Position numbers and translations under genes: made by a program
The notes under the pieces: model-generated
Told to the model about the DNA's origin: nothing
What the model saw: only the letters and a program-made list of their open reading frames with translations
Databases searched by the model: none
Part shown: piece after piece, positions 53,005 to 63,388 of the stretch
Position numbering within the stretch: the stretch's first letter is position 1
Layout: every line of letters begins with the position of its first letter
Assembly: GCA_040285825.1 (NCBI GenBank)
Contig: JAUPSS010000002.1
Location: 310,001-374,000 of the forward strand
Direction of reading: 5' to 3'
Source of the DNA: Eukaryota sp. TZLM1-RC
Taxonomy: Eukaryota > Metamonada: BaSk clade
Length of the DNA: 64,000 bases

Positions 53005-53455
53005 TTGGTTATAGAAATTGTGTGTAATGTTGCAAAAGACACTTTGGTTCAAAGAAGAAAACTTAATCCTGAAAGTGCCCTTAATTTTAAAGCTAAAGAA
53101 AAACATAGAAAATATGACAAAGGTATCGAAGAAGCTATTGTTGATAGAAATAGACCACTTTCTTTTACTGCTTTGCCATTTTCGATAAACGGAAGACTAT
53201 CAGCAGAAGCAGGAATTTTTTTGAATGATTTCCAATAAAAGGTTCAAGAAAAAACAATGAAAAGATTTGATATTTTTTATGACACTCTCGGATTCAATTT
53301 GCCATTATTAATACATTACCTCGGTTTTTCAACCGAATTAGAGAAGCTTTAGCTAGACAGTAAGCAGAACAAGATTTTGTAGAGGAAGTCTTATTGCAAT
53401 GAATTTCGTCCCATAAGTTATGAGTTTATTTCATTAAGTGTGCAAGTTAAATAAA
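53005..53455 (+). mobile_element. Non-LTR retrotransposon 3' fragment, subfamily A
   Basis: Plus-strand: CNVAKDTLVQRRKLNPESALNFKAKEKHRKYDKGIEE, GRLSAEAGIFLNDFQ-stop, then a shifted RFFNRIREAL with a TAG, and the tail AAGTGTGCAAGTTAAATAAA. Confidence 0.7.
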
Positions 53456-53839
53456 AAAATGTATAGAGTCGCTAGAATTCAATAATTGATTACTGGCTGA
53501 ACAGCTTAATGTCATTGACCATTGAAACAATGGATTTAAAAGTAACAAAAGCAACAGTTCTGAAATGGTGAATGTATAAATTGTTGAAGGGGAATGAACT
53601 GTGGTTGGCCATTGGACTGAGGCCTTCCTAACTAAGGCATTAATGGATGCAATATCCAAACTGTCTTGAGTGTTTAATAACTTTTGAAAAATTGAGTCTA
53701 AAATAAGGAACAATTTACTACAAGGACATTATTGGTTTACAAGAGATGATGGTGGAAAAAATAATAGGAGATAGAATTAACAAAGCACAAAGCACCAAGG
53801 GCAAGACTAGAAAAACTAGGTATGATTACATTTGACAAA
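53456..53839. other. Downstream region of the kinase gene, no gene recognised
   Basis: Only short frames without recognisable content. Confidence 0.4.
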
Positions 53840-55221
53840 TTACACCCTCACAGATAGCATTTCGATCAATTGATTCTTTATCAATCGAATGAAATTCCAA
53901 AAAACCAAACTTTGCCCAAACCTCTTTGTAGCCATGACTACCCTGTTGGCCGGCGACATTGTAAAGACCTGGAAAAGAATTACAGTATCATCAATAATAA
54001 CCTTCACACGATGGCCACTTCTGCTTTCAGCACTAAAATTTCTCCCTTTTAAGAATTGCAATAGCAAGTTGACAGCATCATCAGGTTCCTTGAAAGTAGA
54101 GATGGCAACTAACTTCTTATGTGACATGTAGGTTAAATCTGTTGTGGAAATAGTGGCAAGATTTAGTATATCTTGCTTAGAAAATGACATTGAATTTTCC
54201 CCATTAGCATCAGCAGACTCAGATGGATCTAACTGAATTTCACCAGTGGAGGTAATTGAGGTGACAGAAAGAGCCCCCACACTGGAAACATCAATGGGAA
54301 GAACATCTGCATCATGAACGCTAATGTATCTTTCATGAACACGGAACCATTCATGTTGCAGAATTGTGTCAATTGAGGGCCGTTTGTCAGGGTCAACTGT
54401 AAGTATCATAGTGATGAGATCAACGAGAAGAGGTGAAAAATGACCAGGAATTGGAAACTTACCACTGCATATCTGTCGGAAGAGTTCATTATTCCCTTGA
54501 CGATGGTCAAAAGGCAGGGAGCCAGCACACATGACATAGAGAACCACACCGGCAGACCACACATCAGCTTTGAAAGGAGAATATCCACCAGACTCACGCG
54601 AAAGAATGACATCAGGAGAGACGTAATGTACCTAGGATAAGGCAAAAGATGAAGAACAAACAGTTCCGCATGTAGTTCGAGCAATATCTTCTGTGACGAG
54701 TCTACTGAGACCAAAATCAGTTATTTTGACAACTCCTTGTGATAAAAGAATATTCTCGGGTTTGAGATCTATAGTTAAAGGCAATAATTCACAAACCTCT
54801 GTGGGCAATGGAATGAGCATGAAGAAATCGAAGACCACGGAGAAGTTGGTGAAAATAGTTGGCGGCAGTGGATTCTTGAAGCCTCGTGGAAGTTGCAATG
54901 AGGTCGAATAGCTCACCCTCACAGAACTCCAATACAAGAAAGAGACGAGATTTAGAGCTAAGTACTTCCTTCAATCCACAGATATTAGCATGTTGAACCT
55001 TCTTCATAATAGAAATCTCCCGTTTGAGGTTTTCATTGAGGTTTTGCTGTCGTACCTTTGTAAGATCAATCTAGTGTAAGCTGGGTTGTGGTAGTGTAAG
55101 ATACTATTTTGATCGCCACTCGTTCATTAGTTTCGCTGTGTAAACAGTCTTTAACCTTTGCAAAGCTGCCTTGTCCAATGGTAGGTCCTACTAAGTACTT
55201 GTCAATAGTCTTTTTGTACAT
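53840..55221 (-). CDS. CIPK/SnRK3-like serine/threonine kinase with three tiny introns
   Basis: Spliced from four exons (55221-55105, 55070-54797, 54768-54662, 54631-53840) to 429 residues. Each intron starts GT and ends AG, and removing it restores a conserved motif. Kinase landmarks: GPTIGQGSFAKV (glycine loop), VAIKI (lysine), HRDLKPEN (catalytic loop, rebuilt across intron 2), DFGLSR, CGTVHYVSPDV (rebuilt across intron 3) and DVWSAGVVLYVM. After the kinase domain, FSKQDILNLATISTTDL and STFKEPDDAVNLLLQFL are positioned like the NAF and following segment of CBL-interacting kinases. FQVFTMSPANRVVMATKR resembles their C-terminal KA1-like fold. AMPK-related kinase of the CAMK group is secure; the CIPK assignment is moderate. 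It would be a calcium-sensor-regulated kinase if a CBL partner exists. Confidence 0.75.
54632..54661 (-). other. Intron 3 of the kinase gene (30 nt)
   Basis: GTTTGT...TTATCCTAG on the minus strand; splicing rebuilds TTCGTVHYVSPD. Confidence 0.85.
54769..54796 (-). other. Intron 2 of the kinase gene (28 nt)
   Basis: GTTTGT...TTAACTATAG on the minus strand; splicing rebuilds AHRDLKPEN. Confidence 0.85.
55071..55104 (-). other. Intron 1 of the kinase gene (34 nt)
   Basis: GTATCT...CTTACACTAG on the minus strand; splicing joins VAIKI to IDLTKV. Confidence 0.75.
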
Positions 55222-55419
55222 GGGGACTAGGTCAAAAGAAGTGTTAATTTGAAAATCTTATTATTGCTCAACCATACTATGTATGACATTGTTACGTTCT
55301 AATCCAATAGTCTCTAGTCAATACTAGAACAATACGTGGACAGTTATTGTTAGCTATTCAATAATCACCTGTGGGGTTATTATTTTTGTATGGAATAATT
55401 ACCAAAATTATCAATTGCT

Positions 55420-55670
55420 CAAATATTGCGGCCTTCCATTACCACTCATTCCAAATTCAGCAATCATAAACGTATTCACACATGCGAGCTTTGTTCTCTG
55501 TGAAATGATTTCTTGAACCTTTGTTACTGAATTCATAGCTCTCGCTATTGTCACCCAATCAATGATAACATGTAGTAACGGATTTCACTTTTTCTGTTGA
55601 AGGAGTTGAAATTGGTTACGCATACTTCGCGTATTTCCACGATGTTTCAAGATTTGAAGCCATTCTTGTC
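55420..55670 (-). pseudogene. Fanzor-like C-terminal fragment
   Basis: Nucleotide-level relative of 60120-60340 on the same strand. With frame shifts it reads ...ENK then LACVNTFMIAEFGMSGNGRPQYL, against RNKLAYLN...VSGNERPRYL in the larger copy. Decayed. Confidence 0.4.
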
Positions 55671-55677
55671 ATAATTG

Positions 55678-55750
55678 TTGGCGCCTTTAGACTTAAATAG
55701 AATAAGGGCAAAATAAATCAACTTTATTTCATTAGTCTGGCTATGTCAGA
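55678..55750 (+). repeat. TRIM-type LTR remnant
   Basis: Starts TGTTGGCGCC and keeps AAAATAAATCAACTTTATTTC, related to the first 60 bp of the LTRs at 38714 and 40123. Further downstream (about 55990-56009) a purine tract, GAAAAATGGGAAAAAG, precedes the 139-bp repeat. Confidence 0.4.
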
Positions 55751-56009
55751 ACTGAAGCTTGATGTCCGTAATGGTGACGTCCGAGAACGTATGTCCTGAA
55801 TACCTGCGACGTTTCCTCCAGGTAAAGAATAGGGCTTCCGGACTGAAGTTACCAGACACAGCTTTTCTGAATCGATTTGCCAGAGGAATTCTTCCCGTAG
55901 GTCTCGAACGTTCTCATTCCAACGATGCACCGGAGAATTTAACAAACCCCATATCTTCCGTCTATTGAGCCAGTACTGTATTTATCCTCAGAAAAATGGG
56001 AAAAAGTAA

Positions 56010-56148
56010 TGTTGTTGTTGAACTCAAATTGAATTAGTAGGTTTCTTTTTATTTTCACTGATGACGTGATACTCGTTTATGAATCACTTTTATTAATAAA
56101 CTTAGATTTCTCTCTCTCCTTCGTTTGTTCATCTGCCTAACGGCATCA
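56010..56148 (+). repeat. 139-bp repeat, plus copy (LTR-like)
   Basis: Starts TGTTGTTGTTG and ends ACGGCATCA, preceded by a purine tract, as a 3' LTR would be. An identical copy lies in reverse orientation at 57567-57705. Contains ATTAATAAACTTAG and a GATGACGTGAT box. Confidence 0.75.
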
Positions 56149-56440
56149 CATGAACATGACAAAATCTACTATGGTCTTATGAAACAATTTACTTGTCAAA
56201 TTAAGAATTTAGTCACGGAAGAAGGTCTGGCTATTGGTAAATTTCCACCGGATGTACGTTATCGTGCAGATGCTGTTGAAAAAAATCCTCAAATATTGAA
56301 ATTAGCAATTACGATTGCTCAATTTATTGCTAGTAGAGAGGGGAACGCTTATCACATTACCCCTGTATCAACCAATGTGGGTCAATGGTATTTTCCAATT
56401 CACACAACAACATCTTTTTAATTATCAAACTTTATTAAAA
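56149..56440 (+). pseudogene. Fanzor-like N-terminal fragment
   Basis: Reads EHDKIYYGLMKQFTCQIKNLVTEEGL...YRADAVEKNPQILKLAITIAQFIASREGNAYHITP, clearly homologous to the N-terminal part of the Fanzor-like pseudogene at 60-62 kb (NERHEIFYGLETPFTYQIENL...LADAVEKDPRIYLKPAITIAQFIASREGKPY). Cut off by a non-LTR tail at about 56440. Confidence 0.45.
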
Positions 56441-57245
56441 ACCTATAAATCAACATTTAAATAATCCATCTTTCCCAAAAAAAAACACCAGGTGCAACTC
56501 TCTTATAGTGAGATCCAAGAGAAAGAAAAGCATCAGAAACCATCTTCAACATCTGCTTAAAAATAGAACACACAATTCTATTTTGCCAAACCAATCTGTT
56601 GAAATTTCTGTTAATTCTGCTCTTTACAATCATTTCAAGTTCAGCAAAAAATGTATAGCCGTTGGAGCAAGTGAACCAAATAGAAGATACAAATGAACAC
56701 AAATTGTATTTTGCATGCTGTTGGCCGGAAAATTTGGATGAAGGTTCATTGTATTTTATGATTTCGAAATTCTCAGCATTTGAAAGAGGATTTTGAATTT
56801 CAGAATTAGCAAGCCTTTCATTTGAGGCATTACAAGGATCAACAGACATTACATCCAATAAAATGAAGGTTCCATCTAATCCAGGTAATATGACATCACA
56901 TCTATTAATCTTATGAAAATCATCTTCTGCATCAAACAGACTTGGCAACAGAGGTTCCAAAAAGGATTCAATTCAATGAAACTTACACATACAATATAAT
57001 TGGTCTCTTACAGCATCGTGAACCTTACTTTTAAAAGTAATAAAATGTTTACAATTTAACAAATGAGTAATTGTAATTTTTCGAGAACATTTACAAATTA
57101 AATTATGGGGCAAATTATCAGACACAAGAACAGGTTGGACAATTATTAGAGGAACATTGATAGACGACTTGTTACCTAAACAGAAATTGGTCAATACAAA
57201 AATCTTGTTCAACAGTTTGGCAACCCAAAAGACACTTCAATAATA
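56441..57245 (-). mobile_element. Non-LTR retrotransposon fragment, subfamily C (best copy)
   Basis: Minus-strand frames read a finger (KCSRKITITHLLNC), then VHDAVRDQLYCMCKF, EPLLPSLFD, RCDVILPGLDGTFILLDVMSVDP, AENFEIIKYNEP and LVWQNRIVCSIFKQML. One stop or shift near 56965. Same architecture as subfamilies A and B. Confidence 0.7.
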
Positions 57246-57566
57246 ATAAGTGATTATGATGCCTCAAGTCGCAGAATCAAAATAAAGAGAAAGTTAAAAT
57301 CTTCATACATGGCGAACGATACGACAGATTGTAGATGTCTGAGAAGAACATCGTCACTGGATGAGACGTAGGATTTCTGGAGAGATAGGGACTTTCACAG
57401 AAAAGAACCGATCAAGAGTCTTGCTGGAACAAGCTCTTTCTTAGGAGTCACAGAAGAATAGATCTTCCACTCCTTAGGAACAGAACACTTTCAACTTTCA
57501 TGAAAGAAAGAGACGGGAGGTTGACAGAGGGAACAGTCATCTGAAATAAGAAGGGCCAATAATTAT

Positions 57567-57705
57567 TGATGCCGTTAGGCAGATGAACAAACGAAGGAGA
57601 GAGAGAAATCTAAGTTTATTAATAAAAGTGATTCATAAACGAGTATCACGTCATCAGTGAAAATAAAAAGAAACCTACTAATTCAATTTGAGTTCAACAA
57701 CAACA
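57567..57705 (-). repeat. 139-bp repeat, minus copy (LTR-like)
   Basis: Exact reverse complement of 56010-56148. Confidence 0.8.
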
Positions 57706-58200
57706 CATGGTTTCTATTATGATGCTGTTGACAAAAATCTAAGAATCGATCATCCATAAGTTTAATATTCTTTCAATAGATGTGAATTTATAAAGCCTTT
57801 ACCATAGACAAACTCTCTAAAGTCTTGTGGACTTACTCTTCTTGGTTTCACCATTTGATGTTCATAATAGTCTTGAAATAATGTGGAGGTGAGGTTTAGA
57901 AGGTTCTCTTCCGGATAATGTCTGACATACTCCCGACATCTCTTCACTGTTTACAGCGCTGATGTGTTTGAAATATGTGGTGCCTGTAACGCACAATAAT
58001 TATTGTTGCCAGAAGACATATCTGCTAGCTTAGTGTTAGAATGTATGTGTAATGTAATGGGGGTTAGGATAAAGTTAATTTTATTAACAATTATGATATA
58101 TTAAGGTACTCACTAGTGAGATATTTACAAATAGCCTTAGCAAATTTGATGAATTGGTTTTCATAATTTTTCCATTGCATGACTCAAATGATATATTCTA
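57706..58200 (-). pseudogene. Element 1 fragment: LTR/leader and gag start
   Basis: On the minus strand the order TATCTCACTAGTGAGTACC, a leader of the form TAACCCCCATTAC, then an ATG followed by a frame reading SSGNNNYCALQAP, parallels 10.84-11.07 kb (PNGNNNYCASQAH). A TAA and a frame shift follow soon after, and the frame that continues (MKRCREYVRHYPEEN...) is out of register with gag. Confidence 0.6.
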
Positions 58201-58201
58201 T

Positions 58202-59653
58202 TGTTGCCTAAAGTCTATGTTATAAAGAAAAGTCAATGAGGAAAAGTTGATTGATTTTCTAATCATAATATATAAGTTTTAGGGCGTCAACACTGTTTTT
58301 CCCCTTTTTCAAAATAAATCAGCTTATATCAATATGAAATTAAGACTATAAGCAAATAACTAAATAACTGAAAATAACTAGATAACTAAATATACTAAGA
58401 ACTAGAAGCTAATGTGTCCTATTGTCTAATATTTACTCTGAGCTGATTGGGATTTACACAAACACTGGTTCTACACTTTCAAGATTGACAATTGATGTAC
58501 TCTACCCCTTTCACAATAATGTAGAGTAAGGCAGTTAACAATAACTAAAAGGGCCTCGTTTCAAGATCTGTGTGTTTGAATACTTTGTTCGGTGTGTTGT
58601 AATCGCTACATAAAGATGCTCTGCTTTTTTCCGTTTTTCGTGATAGAGTAACGTGGTAGTGTCGTTTAGGAAAGGTATCATGAAATCGAATAGTGGATTT
58701 GCAAATGGTTATACCGGATTTATGTTGGATTAACAACAACAGTAGGCAAAGTAACAAATACCAAAAATCTAAAGGCGGGATCTTTTGCTGTTAAAGTACT
58801 GCCTTTACAACTACAATTGTTAGAGGAGGAACAACACTCAAATCCTTGTCCTCGTAGTACATTTATAGTGGAGGTGGAGTCGCTACTCCATAACCTCGTA
58901 TGTAGTCGACTTCTTTATGTTTGTCTCCATAAGTGAGGGAGCTGCTCGAATGGACAAAAGTCCATTGACTCGAGGTAAGGCTCAGCGTCCTTGTTAGGAA
59001 TTTGTAGAGTCCACCACTGGAATCATCTTCCCCCTGTCATTTAGTTGAGCATAAAATTCATCATACTCTCCTCAGGGAGTCGACGTGTTTTTGGGATTTT
59101 TATACGTTACCTTACTGACAGGTTCTACATTTGGAAGGTGAGAGGGAGCCGGGTCCATTTTTGTTACCACCGTCGACAAATCTCTTTTTCTGAGGGGTGT
59201 GGGTGCCGGGTCCGTTTTCGTAGCCCCTTTCTTTGTTCTGGAAGGAGAGTTGGAATCTGGTTCCGCTCATGTTCCTTCTAAAACTACTTTTGGGGAAAGA
59301 AGGACCTCGTCCGCTTCTTCGATTTTTGTTTTTGTAATGAAGGAGGTGGGAACCAGTTCCATTGCCTCGTAGTTTCTGTTATTTTTGTAGGTGTATATTG
59401 TGTTTGTTCTTTCTGGTCCTGTTGCATATGAGAAAATGAAGTTAACTGAATTTCAAAGATAACTTTTTCTGAAATGTCTGACATGTTAAAATATCTTGCT
59501 GGTTGAGTGTTGATTGCTAGAGTTATTATTGGTATACCTGAACTTTATAATGGCCAATAATGATTGTGCCTAAAGTCTGGGTAATAAAGAAAAGTCAATG
59601 AGGAAAAGTTGATTTATTATCTTATCATAATATATAAGCCTTAGGGCGCCAAC
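58202..59653 (-). mobile_element. Short LTR retrotransposon (TRIM-like), copy 2
   Basis: Degraded minus-strand copy of the element at 38714-40217. Terminal repeats lie at 58202-58292 and about 59565-59653 (plus strand: TGTTGCCTAAAGTC...AGGGCGTCAACA). A purine tract (AAAAAGGGGAAAAACAG on the minus strand) is next to the 3' LTR. The interior is homologous, including a short frame MSDISEKVIFEIQ. No clear target duplication. Confidence 0.7.
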
Positions 59654-60109
59654 TTATTTAACTTTTGCTAATCGTCTATGTTTCAATATTGTTCCAACGG
59701 CTCCGGATATTCTGAAAACTTTAAATACTACAACCCTACTCAAACTGGCTCATCCTTCTCAAGCCCACGTTTCAATAATGGTACATTGTCCACGATTTTC
59801 CACCAACTTTTGGAAGCATAATCAAATTTAATAGAAAGTATTATATAAAAGTACTAATTGTGCCATACAATTGCATATTACATTATGGTTTTTGCTCTAC
59901 AGTTAATTGTGTTTGTATTTGTTGATCTAAAATTCACGTCCCTAAACCAATTGGATAGTTTATTTCTAAAATAATATTAGCTTATACAAATCAATAACAC
60001 ACTGACAATCGAAAAAGTTAACCAAATTCAATCAATAACAGTTGGTTATTACATGGGGAAATTGCCCATAAGTACACGATCAATTTTCGTGCGGAATAAT
60101 TTTTAATAA
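59654..60109. other. No gene recognised
   Basis: AT-rich sequence between the TRIM-like copy and the Fanzor-like pseudogene. Confidence 0.4.
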
Positions 60110-60482
60110 CTATACACTACACAGATATCGAGGCCTTTCATTACCACTCACTCTGGTTTCAACAATTGTAAATTTATTCAGGTAAGCCAGTTTATTTCTA
60201 CTGAAGAGCTTTTTTGAGCCTTTGTTAATGAATTTACAACTCTCACTGTTACAAGCTATTAAACCATGACATATAGTAACTGGGTTCCTTTCTCTCCTAT
60301 AGAATTTGGAATTTGTTACTCTCAAAAATGTATCAACTTTTTCAAAACAAACAGGACATTTAGCTGGAGTGAAAGCTTCATTAATCATCAATATTTCAGA
60401 TCTGTGTCTTTTCAGAAATTGAATCCATCCAGTTTCACGAGTAGGTCTCTGATGTTTCAAATTTTTAAAGTCGCTTTTACAA

Positions 60483-60598
60483 TAATTCTTTATTTATTGA
60501 ATTTGCACACTTAATTAAATTAACTCATAACTAATGGGACGACTATCATTGAACCAAGATTTCCTCTACAAAATCTTGATCTGCTTGCTGTCTGTAAA
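60483..60598 (-). mobile_element. Non-LTR retrotransposon 3' fragment, subfamily A
   Basis: About 115 bp: the tail (TTTATTGAATTTGCACACTT on the plus strand) and the last codons only. It is identical in wording to the end of the copy at 40550 and inserted in the Fanzor-like gene. Confidence 0.8.
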
Positions 60599-60617
60599 AT
60601 TACAATAATTCCCAATT

Positions 60618-60800
60618 GGTATCAAAGTGTCTTTTGGGTTACCCAACTGTTGAACAAGGTATTTTAACAACCAACTTTCAGTCTTTTGCTTGTGAATGGA
60701 AGCCTGCATTTTATGGATGATTCACAAGTCGAGACTGTAAAAGTCAATTGTTACAAATACTCACCGAAATTTGGCAACCACAAAGTTGGAAAAATCTATA
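60618..60800 (+). mobile_element. Non-LTR retrotransposon fragment, subfamily C
   Basis: AAGTGTCTTTTGGGTTACCCAACTGTTGAACAAG matches the 5' part of the subfamily C copy near 57190-57240 (there on the minus strand). Confidence 0.5.
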
Positions 60801-62203
60801 AAAGTTGCTGAATTGGCAGAAAATGCGGAAATTCGGTATTTGCATCTTCAATTGTTTGGTTTCTGTTTTCATCTGCCACGGTAATTTGGGTTGTCCATCT
60901 TCTTTGTTTTTCATTAGTTCTACTTTACAAATACCAAGACATTTGGGTCATTCTCAACCATTTGTTCTTCTTGTCTTGAGTCATCACCCGACTATTTCTT
61001 TGCTGTTCGGTTTCATTTTGAGGAACCATGGCCAATTCTTGATCAGTCTTTTTATTCCCAAAGTATAATAAATCACGTTTTCCAGGCTCACATACAACTA
61101 TTCGTTTATCATGAAAAGTTTCAACACCAACATCATCAATATACAAATCAGAAATACTGGCCTTGTTTTCTGGTTTACATTTCTGGCCTTCCAAATATCG
61201 ACGAACAAATTCCAGTGCAATATTAAAACCATCTGTGTGGACAGTGTTGTTGAATTTAAAGCTCTTCTGTTTGAACATTTTTGGTTTAAATCGAGAATAT
61301 TAGACCAAAATTCAAATTGCTGAGGTGGTTTGACTTTCGTAATCTGGGCTAATGTATTGGACATTTTGACTGTCTGTGTAGGTGATAAATCATCAATTAA
61401 TGTTTGTTTATTAATTCTCCATATTGTTCTTGTATCAATAGGAAGATATCGAGGATCTACAGTGGATTATAGAGGGGTAATGTATAAGGTTTCCCCTCTC
61501 TACTGGCAATAAATTGAGCAATAGTAATTGCTGGTTTTAAATATATCCGAGGATCTTTCTCAACAGCATCTGCAAGAAAATGTACATCAACGGGAAATAT
61601 ATTGTCAACCAGATTTTCATCCATAACTAAATTCTCAATTTGATAAGTAAATGGTGTTTCGAGACCATAAAAAATTTCGTGACGTTCATTGTTTCTCATA
61701 TTATAATGTTGACATAAATTTAAAACTCATCATCAAGAAGGCCCGAAATATTTAGGTGCAAATCTTAAAAAACTCAAGCAATCTCTTTCATCAACTAAAA
61801 ACATGTTTTTGAATTGTCGAAGTCTAAAACTGTATGATAAAATTATGGTAGACAATGGCGTTACGTACCCACCCAGAATGTGCATTCTATTAACAAATTT
61901 TCTACAACTGATGTGTCAAAAAAACATTAATGAAACGATTGACATGTTTTCCATAAGTTGCTTGAGTGCATCAATCGTTGAATCATCTGGAACATTGGGA
62001 ATAGGTAAATCAAATTTATGGGTAAATCAAATCAAATCGATTTTTCAAAATTTTTAAATCAAAGTTGATTAAGTTGTGATTCAATAAACAATGTGGTTGA
62101 TAATTACCAATAATATTTGCAAAGCTTCTCCGTTATCGAACAATTCTGACTGTACATTTATATCAATTTCAGGTAAACTTGTAATTTGAGGACTCATTGA
62201 TGC

Positions 62204-62333
62204 TGTAAGGTTAGACATGTGCAGTAGAAAGAGATAAGATTAATTATGGAATTTCACCGGGCCTTACAAAGGCCACCACTAGTGAAGTATCTATGATAAT
62301 ATATATACTAGACTAATTGTCCATAGTACAACA
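62204..62333 (-). repeat. 3' LTR of Ty3 copy D
   Basis: 130 bp, minus strand TGTTGTACTATGG...CCTTACA, same family as 21320-21431. It lies immediately downstream of Ty3 integrase sequence. Confidence 0.65.
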
Positions 62334-63252
62334 TTTTCCCTCTCTTAGCTCTTGTACGAGAGCTTTAAAAATTAACTGCAGAGGAATTAATTTTAGATTT
62401 AGCATTGGAATTCACTTTCCGTTCATTGGTAGTGCGAGGTCCAAGGGTACGCAAATATGATTGGTATGCATCAGTGCTTTTGACGTCAGCAACTGCGACA
62501 GACGGTGTCTCGCCGCCATACCAAATTGCGGTGCAATAGGTAATCTTATTATTATTCGAGTCTAAAATCCAAGTGATCTTTAAACTTAATAATTGCAGAT
62601 TCTTCGATATCACCAGCAGCAATGTTCTTATGTCAATCTAAATCTTCCTTAGAGAAGTCAAGGAAATATAACTTACAATGATTAATACTTGCCGTGGACA
62701 CCGAACCAGTGACAAGATTCTTGAGTATTAAACTTCTATTGGATTTCACTTCTTCGATAAAAAAGGGCAAGCGAAGCAACCATGGAGTTCATTATTAGTC
62801 TTTTATTGCAAAGCTAAGTCACCTTTATTAAAAGGGTTGCTATGTTTGTTAACTTCAGGCAGTTGATGAGCTTGCCTGAGCTTTGCATCTTTTCTCTTCT
62901 TTGAAATCCTTTCAAGTTCTGCTTCAAGATCTTTAACAAAGGGAATATTAACATTAGCTGATTATATTAGTTCAAACATATTACTAGGATCGGCTCTAGG
63001 ACTGTAATCGCTACCAAACATTAAATTGTAAGGCGAATGACCAGTAACTCTACTGATAGTTGAACTAATTTGAAGTTGTACAATTGAAATATATTGACTC
63101 CAATTGCTGTAATCACCAGAATCCACCAGAATCTCTTTTAGACTTTGGAAAATATCTCTGTGACGTCTTTTTACTAAACCGTTCCTTTGTGAAAAGCCAG
63201 TTAGTAAACGACTTACTTCGATATTCAATAGATTGCATATGTTGCTTTTCAT
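62334..63252 (-). pseudogene. Ty3/gypsy integrase C-terminal part, copy D
   Basis: Minus-strand frames: GFSQRNGLVKRRHRDIFQSLKEILVDSGDYSNW...TGHSPYNLMFGSDYSPRADP is the second half of the integrase core, including the Gly-Leu-Val-x-Arg run that usually follows the catalytic Glu (Q-R-N-G-L-V-x-R here). The last frame (62622-62365) is a basic tail with WILDSNNNKITY. It ends at the LTR and is cut at its N-terminal side by the LTR of element 2. Confidence 0.7.
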
Positions 63253-63388
63253 GCATTAAACATCAACAAAAACAGAAGTTTATGGACAGAATACAAGAAA
63301 TCAACAAATAAAACTAAATACTAGAATTTAAAACTATGATGACGTGCTCCACTTTCCTAAAAGGAAAAGTCACGTTTAGCCACAGTCA
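63253..63388 (-). repeat. 3' LTR of element 2
   Basis: Minus strand TGTTGACTGTGGC..., preceded by a purine tract (AAAAAAAAGAAAAGGCAG). Aligns with 15594-15728. Joined to Ty3 integrase codons on its far side. Confidence 0.55.

Larger units (their letters stand above)
60110..62197 (-). pseudogene. Fanzor-like (eukaryotic TnpB-type) nuclease, interrupted and mutated
   Basis: Minus-strand gene starting at about 62197 (MSPQITSLPEIDINV). Several frames follow in order: a helical N-part with YNMRNNERHEIFYGLETPFTYQIENL and AITIAQFIASREGKPY, PRYLPIDTRTIW (the Fanzor/TnpB pre-RuvC segment), VHTDGFNIALEFV, then RuvC-I as RIVVCEPGKRDLLYFG. Here Glu (codon 61087-61089) stands where Asp is expected. After an insertion (60483-60800), the last part has a zinc finger (CPVC...CHGLIACNSESC) and a RuvC-III-like FSRNKLAYLN with Asn (60194-60196) in place of the catalytic Asp. 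Both substitutions and the frame changes argue for a dead copy. Related fragments are at 55.4 and 56.15 kb. Fanzor assignment rests on motif order and wording. Confidence 0.5.

Noticed and set aside
59045-59281. 78-codon plus-strand Arg/Phe-rich frame
   Set aside because: Antisense to the interior of TRIM-like copy 2.
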